This document shows positions 6,102 through 13,259 of a stretch of DNA of 13,259 nt, piece by piece. This DNA is from an uncultured Veillonella sp. GTDB taxonomy: Bacteria > Bacillota > Negativicutes > Veillonellales > Veillonellaceae. The stretch is from positions 1 to 13,259 of the forward strand of contig NZ_CAJLUB010000038.1 of NCBI RefSeq assembly GCF_905209685.1, given 5' to 3'. Both the position numbers and the translations under genes were made by a program. The notes beneath the pieces were generated by a model, which worked only from the letters and a program-made list of their open reading frames with translations, ran no database searches and was not told the DNA's origin. Positions within the stretch are counted from its first letter, which is position 1, and every line of letters begins with the position of its first letter.

Positions 6102-8144
6102 ATGGATGAACGGTTAACGACCATTAAAGGAATTGGTCCTGGTCGGGAGAAACAATTGCATAAGCTAGGGATTACGAATGTAACATCATTGTTGACATAT
6201 TTCCCTCGGAGCTATGAAGACCGCCGTACAATTTATAGAATTGGTGAATTAAAGTCTGGTATGACCGGTGGCGTTGTGGGGAATGTTATTGCTGTACAAG
6301 AAAAACGCCCTCGACCTAGATTGTCTATATTAGAGGTGGTCATTGCAGATGGTACTGGTCCACTAAAGATTGTATTATTTAACCAAGGGTATAAAAAGAA
6401 CTTTTATAAAAAAGGGCAGCGTCTATATGCATATGGCAAAGCAGAATTTCAATATGGGTCTATGCAAATGAATACGCCCCAAATAGAAAGTTTAGGAGAT
6501 GGTGGAGAGCCTGATCGTGGCATTGTTCCTATTTATGCCTTGGCTGATGGAGTGTCTCAATTTGTGGTGCGCTCATCAGTACGCAATTGGTTTGCCGCTA
6601 ATCATGAATTGCAAGAGATTTTGCCTACTGAGGTTCGTGAATCACATCAATACATGAGTCGCTATGATGCATTTAAAATGATGCATTTCCCGGATTCTTC
6701 AGAGCGATATGAAGAAGCGCGTCATCAATTGGCCTATGAAGAGTTATTTGTCATGCAATCTGGATTGGCCTTGTTGCGGAATAAAGAGCAGTGTCATAAA
6801 GGACCTAAGATGGGACCTAATGGGGACTTAATGGCTCAGTGTATAGAAAACTTGCCGTTCTCCTTAACAGGTGATCAACAGCGTGCATTAGAAGACATTC
6901 GCATCGACATGGAAGATGAACGTCCTATGCAACGATTATTGCAAGGTGATGTAGGTTCTGGTAAAACTGTTGTGGCTACATTGAGTTTGTTGAAGGCCAT
7001 CGAAAATGGTTACCAAGGGGCATTAATGGCCCCTACGGAGATTTTGGCGGCTCAACATTATGAAGGCATAACAGAGGTATGTCGTAATTTAGGTATTACT
7101 ATAGAGTTATTAACTGGTTCTACTACAAAAAAAGAAAAAGAGCGTATCTATGAAGGCTTAGCTGACGGATCAATTAATATGATCATCGGCACTCATGCGC
7201 TTATTCAGGAAGGTGTTAACTTCCATAATTTAGGTCTCGTCATTATCGACGAACAACATCGCTTTGGCGTAGAACAACGGGCGCGATTACAACAAAAGGG
7301 TACATACCCACATGTGCTGATTATGACGGCTACACCAATCCCTCGAACCATGACATTATCTGTGTATGGCGATTTAGCGGTTTCTTTAATTAAAGAAATG
7401 CCACCAGGGCGTAAGTCTGTTAAAACGTATGCTGTAGATAGCTCATATAAAGAACGATTGAGAAACTTCTTCGGCAAAGAAATGGCAGAAGGACGTCAAG
7501 TTTACGTAGTATGTCCTCTAGTAGAAGAGTCTGAAAAATTAGACTTACAGGCAGCAGAAGAACTGTATTTAGAATTAAAAGAGTACTTTTACAAGGCCTA
7601 TGAAGTTGGCCTTGTACATGGTCGCATGAAACCAAGTGAAAAGGATGAAGTGATGAATGCCTTCCATAAGGGAGAGATTTCATTACTCGTTTCTACTACC
7701 GTTATTGAAGTTGGTGTCAATGTGCCTAATGCGACCATTATGTGCATTGAAGGGGCAGAGCGATTTGGTTTATCACAATTGCACCAGTTGCGTGGCCGTG
7801 TAGGCCGTGGATCTCATCAATCCTATTGTATTCTTGTAAGTGATTCAAAAAATGATGTAAGCCAAGAGCGTTTAAAATTGATGGAACAGACACAGGATGG
7901 TTTTGAACTTGCCGAACAAGACTTATTATTGCGTGGTTCTGGTCAATTATTCGGCTTAGCTCAATCGGGATTACCTGATTTACGAGTTGCCAATATAATT
8001 AAAGATATTGAAATATTGGTACAGGCTCGCAAGGATGTATTAGATTTTGCAAGCCAACATGGAATGGAAAAACTTGAATCTGTAATGAAAGAAGAATTAG
8101 AAAAAAGATTTGGTGAAAAATTTCTTAGAATATTGTATAATTAA
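6102..8144 (+). CDS. recG: ATP-dependent DNA helicase RecG
   Basis: A branch-migrating superfamily 2 helicase that remodels stalled replication forks and recombination intermediates. The 680-residue length is normal for the family. An N-terminal helix-hairpin-helix-like stretch (KGIGPGREKQLHKLGI, about residues 9-24) leads into the OB-fold wedge domain (about 50-150). The motor follows: Walker A GDVGSGKT at 282-289, the DEQH box at 383-386 with RFGVEQR, motif III TATPIPRTM, and the second RecA-like domain with VIEVGVNVPNA and QLHQLRGRVGRG. The C-terminal region (AEQDLLLRGSGQLFG) matches the TRG/wedge-coupling part. ATG 6102 has AAGGAG 5 nt upstream (6091-6096). The gene stands alone: 223 bp separates it from divergent rpmB, and no clear terminator was found after it. 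Confidence 0.97.
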   Translation: MDERLTTIKGIGPGREKQLHKLGITNVTSLLTYFPRSYEDRRTIYRIGELKSGMTGGVVGNVIAVQEKRPRPRLSILEVVIADGTGPLKIVLFNQGYKKNFYKKGQRLYAYGKAEFQYGSMQMNTPQIESLGDGGEPDRGIVPIYALADGVSQFVVRSSVRNWFAANHELQEILPTEVRESHQYMSRYDAFKMMHFPDSSERYEEARHQLAYEELFVMQSGLALLRNKEQCHKGPKMGPNGDLMAQCIENLPFSLTGDQQRALEDIRIDMEDERPMQRLLQGDVGSGKTVVATLSLLKAIENGYQGALMAPTEILAAQHYEGITEVCRNLGITIELLTGSTTKKEKERIYEGLADGSINMIIGTHALIQEGVNFHNLGLVIIDEQHRFGVEQRARLQQKGTYPHVLIMTATPIPRTMTLSVYGDLAVSLIKEMPPGRKSVKTYAVDSSYKERLRNFFGKEMAEGRQVYVVCPLVEESEKLDLQAAEELYLELKEYFYKAYEVGLVHGRMKPSEKDEVMNAFHKGEISLLVSTTVIEVGVNVPNATIMCIEGAERFGLSQLHQLRGRVGRGSHQSYCILVSDSKNDVSQERLKLMEQTQDGFELAEQDLLLRGSGQLFGLAQSGLPDLRVANIIKDIEILVQARKDVLDFASQHGMEKLESVMKEELEKRFGEKFLRILYN

Positions 8145-8204
8145 GAGGTAGGAATAATAAGTACATAAGTAGCGATAATATTAGATTTTATCTGGGTTTT
8201 TCCC

Positions 8205-8233
8205 TTGTGTATCTGTTCCTCATACCGTATAAT
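8205..8233 (+). promoter_or_regulatory. Promoter of the tautomerase gene
   Basis: A perfect TATAAT (8228-8233) lies 17 bp downstream of TTGTGT (8205-8210). The start would be near 8240, giving a leader of about 36 nt. The 131-bp gap after recG holds nothing else recognisable. Confidence 0.6.
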
Positions 8234-8275
8234 AGAACAAACAAATTTATTTCATTTTCATCTATGGAGGTCAAT

Positions 8276-8461
8276 ATGCCACTTATTCATGTAGAGCTCG
8301 TTGAAGGGCGCACAAAAGAACAAAAAAAACAATTAGGTGAAGCTATCACTAAAGCTGCGGTTGATATCGTTAATGTACCTGCTGACGCAGTAAAAGTTAT
8401 CTTCGTAGATATGAAAAAAGATGATTATATGGAAGGCGGCATTTTGCGGTCTGAACGCTAA
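8276..8461 (+). CDS. 4-oxalocrotonate tautomerase family protein
   Basis: A 61-residue member of the tautomerase superfamily, which uses an N-terminal proline exposed by methionine removal as a catalytic base and assembles as hexamers. The sequence starts MPLIHVELVEGRTKEQKKQL, so Pro1 and Arg11 (mature numbering) of 4-oxalocrotonate tautomerase are present. The second substrate-binding arginine of the Pseudomonas enzyme, Arg39, is a lysine here (AVKVIFVDMKKDDY), so the physiological substrate is open. No aromatic degradation genes lie nearby, making a true catechol meta-pathway role unlikely. The start at 8276 is set by GGAGG at 8266-8270 and by the family's fixed length; in-frame codons upstream fall in the promoter. 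It is transcribed alone, between its own promoter and a strong hairpin. Confidence 0.9.
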   Translation: MPLIHVELVEGRTKEQKKQLGEAITKAAVDIVNVPADAVKVIFVDMKKDDYMEGGILRSER

Positions 8462-8462
8462 G

Positions 8463-9992
<1,530 letters not shown>

Positions 9993-9996
9993 TAAT

Positions 9997-10000
9997 GGAG
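9997..10000 (+). promoter_or_regulatory. Ribosome binding site supporting a TTG start
   Basis: GGAG sits 7 nt before TTG 10008. An ATG at 9995-9997 is out of frame, and the next in-frame ATG (10056) would remove the conserved first strand (RISVLSVPID). Confidence 0.65.
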
Positions 10001-10007
10001 TATTACA

Positions 10008-10730
10008 TTGAATAAACGTATTTCTGTTTTATCTGTGCCTATCGATTGTGTAACAATGGATGAGGCAGTCCAACGTATTTTGCAATTAACTGAAGAGCCG
10101 GGGCTACATCTAGTAGCCACGGCTAATGCAGAAATGGTTATGTTGGCTAATGAAAATCCTACATTGCATACCATATTGAATAATGCTAGTCTTGTCGTTC
10201 CCGACGGGGCTGGCATTTTGTGGGCTGCAGAGCGTCAAGGCGAACATGTGCCTGAACGTGTAACGGGGGTAGACGTAACAAAACGATTATTTAAAGTTGC
10301 GGCTGACCAGCAAATTCCTGTATACTGCTTAGGGGCAGCACCTGGTGTTGCTCAACGAGCAATTGATAATTTATCTGCCCAAGTTGGACCATTAAATATT
10401 GCAGGGATTCATGATGGATTCTTCGATAGCGCAGAGGAACAAGAAATCGTTAAAGCTATTGGGGAGTCTAAGGCAAAATTAGTGTTTGTTGCCTTAGGCG
10501 TACCAAAGCAAGAACAATGGATTTCAGAAAAATTGAGTCACCTTGATGGCGTTGTTGCCATTGGTATTGGTGGTTCCTTTGACGTTTTGGCAGGTAATAT
10601 TCCTCGGGCCCCAGAATGGATGCAACGCAATCGTCTTGAATGGTTGTATCGATTATATTTAGAACCTCAACGGATTGGCCGCATGTTGGCTATTCCTAAG
10701 TTTATGTGGACCGTTATTAGAAATAAATAG
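10008..10730 (+). CDS. WecG/TagA/CpsF-family glycosyltransferase (GT26)
   Basis: Probably transfers N-acetylmannosamine to a lipid-linked GlcNAc-diphospho-undecaprenol at the cytoplasmic membrane face, as TagA/TarA does in teichoic acid linkage-unit synthesis and WecG in enterobacterial common antigen. The 240-residue length is typical. Family motifs are clear: TANAEMVMLA, VVPDGAGILWA with Asp66 at the position of the proposed catalytic base of TagA, ERVTGVDV, FVALGVPKQEQW, and GIGGSFDVLAGNIPRAPEW. The C-terminal tail (RNRLEWLYRLYLEP) is the segment proposed in TagA to mediate membrane association and complete the active site. The start is TTG with GGAG 7 nt upstream. It lies 15 bp after guaB and 14 bp before psd, and the end product (wall polymer, exopolysaccharide or other glycan) cannot be decided here. 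Confidence 0.88.
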   Translation: MNKRISVLSVPIDCVTMDEAVQRILQLTEEPGLHLVATANAEMVMLANENPTLHTILNNASLVVPDGAGILWAAERQGEHVPERVTGVDVTKRLFKVAADQQIPVYCLGAAPGVAQRAIDNLSAQVGPLNIAGIHDGFFDSAEEQEIVKAIGESKAKLVFVALGVPKQEQWISEKLSHLDGVVAIGIGGSFDVLAGNIPRAPEWMQRNRLEWLYRLYLEPQRIGRMLAIPKFMWTVIRNK

Positions 10731-10744
10731 AGGAGTGTTGAATC

Positions 10745-11386
10745 GTGCCTACAGGACCAATAATTAAGGAAGGGTTTCCACTGATAGGGGCTATGCTCAT
10801 TATCACTGTGGTGTTAGGATTTTTAGGACATTATGTAATTGCGATTATTTCATTTATTTTGGCATTATTTTTCGTCAATTTTTTTAGAAATCCTAAACGT
10901 GTAATCCCTCAAGATCCAGATTTAATTTTATCTCCAGCAGATGGTAAAATTATGGATATTTCTGATGTATACGAAGATATTTACTTACATAAAGAATGTA
11001 AAAAAGTAACTATTTTCTTATCTGTTTTCGACGTACATGCCAATCGTGCGCCTATTGACGGTAAAATTACATACCGTCATTACACAATGGGCAGTTTCTT
11101 GCCTGCTTTTAAAGATGATGTAGGCTTTGAAAATGAACGTCATACTATTTGTATTGAAAATGATCGCACTTCCGTATTAGTAACACAAATTGCGGGCCTT
11201 TTAGCGCGTCGTATCGTATCTTGGACGGATCTTGATAGTGTGCTTGAACGCGGTCAATTGTACGGGATGATTAAATTCGGTTCCTGTACTGAAATCTACA
11301 TGGATAAGGATGTAGAGTTGTTCGTGGAAAAAGGTCAACATATTACAGGTGGAGACACTGTTATTGGGAGGTTGCGTCATGAATAA
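10745..11386 (+). CDS. psd: Phosphatidylserine decarboxylase, short membrane form
   Basis: Decarboxylates phosphatidylserine to phosphatidylethanolamine. The 213-residue proenzyme belongs to the short class rather than the E. coli-length class. Two hydrophobic segments span about residues 10-45, followed by a basic RNPKR stretch and the conserved LSPADGKIMDI and FLSVFDVHANRAPIDG. The self-cleavage site is KFGSCTEIY: cleavage between Gly179 and Ser180 would turn Ser180 into the pyruvoyl cofactor and give a beta chain of 179 residues and an alpha chain of 34. The residue after the serine is cysteine, where long-class enzymes have threonine. The start is GTG with AGGAG 9 nt upstream (10731-10735); no better start is in frame. 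Its last 8 bp overlap pssA, which makes its substrate, so the two are probably translationally coupled. Confidence 0.93.
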   Translation: MPTGPIIKEGFPLIGAMLIITVVLGFLGHYVIAIISFILALFFVNFFRNPKRVIPQDPDLILSPADGKIMDISDVYEDIYLHKECKKVTIFLSVFDVHANRAPIDGKITYRHYTMGSFLPAFKDDVGFENERHTICIENDRTSVLVTQIAGLLARRIVSWTDLDSVLERGQLYGMIKFGSCTEIYMDKDVELFVEKGQHITGGDTVIGRLRHE

Positions 11387-12050
11387 ATCTATTATTCCAA
11401 ATTTATTTACTAGTGCTAATTTAGCCTTCGGTGTCCTTGGCATCACATTCTCTGCTACAGGTAATACTTTCTATGCAGCTATTTGCGTACTATTATCCTT
11501 AGTTGCTGATGGTTTAGATGGTCGTGTAGCGAGAGCATTAGGTGTAGCAGGTCCTATGGGGCGTGAATTAGACTCTTTATCTGATGTAGTGGGCTTTGGT
11601 GTAGCACCGGCTTATATGCTATATATGAAAGAGCTATACGGTTTAGGTTGGATTGCTTATGTTCCTTTACTAGCATTTGCTGTATTAGGCGCATTCCGTC
11701 TTGCTCGCTTTAACATCAAAACTGAAGAAGTTCATGGTTACTTTGAAGGTTTGCCAATTCCAGCAGCAGGTTGCTTGGCAGCTACTTACGTATTGTGTGG
11801 CGTAGAGGTACCTCAATTTGTACTAGTAGTTTGTATGATAGGTGTAGGCTTCTTAATGGTTAGTGAAGTAAAATATCCAGACTTCAAAGGTAAATCTGCG
11901 GTTAATATTAATAAACTTTCCATTGTACTCACTGCTATTTTTGTTATAGCTTGTCTCGTTTATGATTGGCATACATGGGCCGTGATGATTTTTGCTGGCT
12001 ATGTAGTGTTTGGCCTTACTAATGGGGCGTTAAATATGGTGCGTAAATAA
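11379..12050 (+). CDS. pssA: CDP-diacylglycerol-serine O-phosphatidyltransferase
   Basis: A membrane enzyme that joins serine to CDP-diacylglycerol to give phosphatidylserine and CMP. The CDP-alcohol phosphatidyltransferase signature is complete in DGRVARALGVAGPMGRELD followed by SLSD, that is DG-x2-AR-x8-G-x3-D-x3-D, which binds metal and CDP. It begins MNKSIIPNLFTSANLAFGVLG, a start typical of the B. subtilis-type enzyme, and has several hydrophobic segments through to the C-terminus. The start at 11379 gives 223 residues and has GGGAGG 7 nt upstream (11366-11371); an in-frame GTG at 11349 would place that site inside the coding region. It overlaps psd by 8 bp. The psd-before-pssA order puts both steps of phosphatidylethanolamine synthesis on one transcript. 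Confidence 0.95.
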   Translation: MNKSIIPNLFTSANLAFGVLGITFSATGNTFYAAICVLLSLVADGLDGRVARALGVAGPMGRELDSLSDVVGFGVAPAYMLYMKELYGLGWIAYVPLLAFAVLGAFRLARFNIKTEEVHGYFEGLPIPAAGCLAATYVLCGVEVPQFVLVVCMIGVGFLMVSEVKYPDFKGKSAVNINKLSIVLTAIFVIACLVYDWHTWAVMIFAGYVVFGLTNGALNMVRK

Positions 12051-12069
12051 GTGTGTGGAGGATAATAGT

Positions 12070-13259
12070 ATGAATTACCTACTGGATCTGATATTGATCC
12101 CTATGCAGGTAATAATCGTAATTTATACGGTTTATTATTTTGTGCTCGCCGTAATTGGTATGTGGCGGTCTCGAGTACATAAAAACTATACCCCTAAAAA
12201 TTCCTTTGCTATCGTTGTATGTGCTCATAATGAGGAAGCAGTGGTTGGTGAGTTGGTAAAAAACTTACGTAGTTTGGACTACCCTGATGAGTTGTACGAT
12301 ATCTTTGTTGTTGCCGATAACTGTACAGATAAGACTGCTGAGGTAGCAAGTGCTGCTGGTGCCAATGTACATGAACGATTCAATAAAGAAGAAGTAGGCA
12401 AAGGCTATGCCATGGGGTGGATGTTTGATCGTGTGGAAAAAATGGATCGGAAATATGATGCCTTTCTTATCTTTGATGCCGATAATTTAGTACATCCTCA
12501 ATTTATGTTAGAAATGAATGATCATCTTGAAAAAGGTGAGTCTGTAATTCAAGGTTATTTGAACTCTAAAAACCCAACAGACTCTTGGGTTGCGGGTACA
12601 TTTTCCATCATGTTTTGGATGGTTAATCATATGTGGCATTTAGCAAAATACCGCATTGGCTTGTCCACAGCACTAGGTGGTACTGGTATGTGTATACGTA
12701 CATCTATCATCCGTGAATATGGCTGGGATTGTAATAGCTTGACTGAGGATATGGAATTCTCTATGAAGCTATTAACACATGGTCTTAAAACTACTTGGGC
12801 TCACGATGCCATTGTGTATGATGAAAAAGTTACGACTATGATGGCTTCTTGTAAACAACGTTTACGTTGGGCACAAGGTCAATTTGACTGTGCGGATCGA
12901 TATATTCCTAAATTATTTGCCGCAGGTATTAAACAAGGAAATATCGTTATCCTAGATGGCATTTTACAAGTTAGTCAGCCTTATTTCTTATTGTTGACAA
13001 CTATATATTTAGTATTTTCATATATCAATGCATATGTGCCGATTTATACAAATATTTTATATCAAATTATGCCGATGTCTGTATGGCAAATTATTGGTAT
13101 TGGTCAATATTTGTTCCCACTTATTGTGTTGTTAAAAATTAAAGTTCCACCTAAAATTTGGTTCTACTATTTGTTATATCCAATTTTTGTATACTCTTGG
13201 GTTCCTGTAAATATTTTAGGTTGGTTCCGTCGTCATAATAAGGAATGGTCTCATACAGT
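12070..13259 (+). CDS. Membrane glycosyltransferase family 2, 3' end outside window
   Basis: An open frame of 396 codons with no stop before the window ends. It starts MNYLLDLILIPMQVIIVIYT, a likely N-terminal membrane helix, after GGAGG (12057-12061) at 8 nt spacing. A GT-A fold follows: IVVCAHNEEAVVGELV, VVADNCTDKTAEVA, and the metal-binding DAD at 136-138 (IFDADN). LTEDMEFSMK carries the probable base Asp227, and QRLRW at 263-267 is the (Q/R)XXRW-like motif of processive or chain-extending synthases. Hydrophobic segments occupy about 290-385. This resembles GlcNAc/hyaluronan/cellulose-type synthases and single-addition relatives; the product is unknown. It starts 19 bp after pssA, and the WecG-family gene in the same run suggests a surface polysaccharide role. 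Confidence 0.88.
   Translation, partial: MNYLLDLILIPMQVIIVIYTVYYFVLAVIGMWRSRVHKNYTPKNSFAIVVCAHNEEAVVGELVKNLRSLDYPDELYDIFVVADNCTDKTAEVASAAGANVHERFNKEEVGKGYAMGWMFDRVEKMDRKYDAFLIFDADNLVHPQFMLEMNDHLEKGESVIQGYLNSKNPTDSWVAGTFSIMFWMVNHMWHLAKYRIGLSTALGGTGMCIRTSIIREYGWDCNSLTEDMEFSMKLLTHGLKTTWAHDAIVYDEKVTTMMASCKQRLRWAQGQFDCADRYIPKLFAAGIKQGNIVILDGILQVSQPYFLLLTTIYLVFSYINAYVPIYTNILYQIMPMSVWQIIGIGQYLFPLIVLLKIKVPPKIWFYYLLYPIFVYSWVPVNILGWFRRHNKEWSHT

Noticed and set aside
8207..8275. Upstream extension of the tautomerase from TTG 8207
   Set aside because: It runs through the promoter, and the catalytic proline must follow the initiator methionine at 8276.
11349..11378. GTG 11349 as a start for pssA
   Set aside because: It would enclose the GGGAGG site, and the added METLLLGGCV does not resemble the family N-terminus.

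Overview
The window looks like chromosomal DNA from a low-GC member of the Negativicutes, most likely Veillonella or a close relative. This is an inference. It rests on AT-rich codon use, Bacillus/Clostridium-type genes (ccpN, a DUF299 regulator, a four-cysteine L28) next to Gram-negative-style lipid and envelope genes, and a gluconeogenic emphasis that suits a lactate-eating anaerobe. No phage, insertion sequence, CRISPR array, tRNA or rRNA was seen. Almost all of the DNA is ordinary, intact housekeeping sequence.

Region 1 (1-5650, + strand) opens with the 3' part of a NUDIX CoA pyrophosphatase gene. A promoter overlapping its stop codon drives phosphoenolpyruvate synthase (pps), which ends at a strong terminator. 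A second promoter then drives a tight cluster: a CcpN-type repressor with CBS domains, the PpsR/PDRP-type bifunctional kinase/pyrophosphorylase, and an HD-domain dGTPase-like protein. The PEP synthase, a transcriptional regulator of gluconeogenesis and the enzyme predicted to switch PEP synthase on and off by threonine phosphorylation therefore lie side by side. The cluster ends at a bidirectional terminator shared with the convergent rpmB gene.

Region 2 (5651-8522) holds rpmB (ribosomal protein L28, - strand), an AT-rich divergent promoter region containing two perfect dyads, the recG helicase gene, and a 61-residue 4-oxalocrotonate tautomerase-like gene with its own promoter and terminator.

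Region 3 (8538-13259, + strand) is a compact run: guaB (IMP dehydrogenase), a WecG/TagA-family N-acetylmannosaminyltransferase, a short-form phosphatidylserine decarboxylase (psd), phosphatidylserine synthase (pssA), and a membrane glycosyltransferase cut off by the window end. Gaps are 14-19 bp and psd/pssA overlap by 8 bp, so these probably form one transcription unit joining GTP synthesis to phosphatidylethanolamine and surface-glycan synthesis.

I found no clearly novel multi-gene system. The points most worth checking are the pps-ccpN-ppsR control module, the two dyads between rpmB and recG, and the hairpin just ahead of guaB, which has no obvious promoter of its own.
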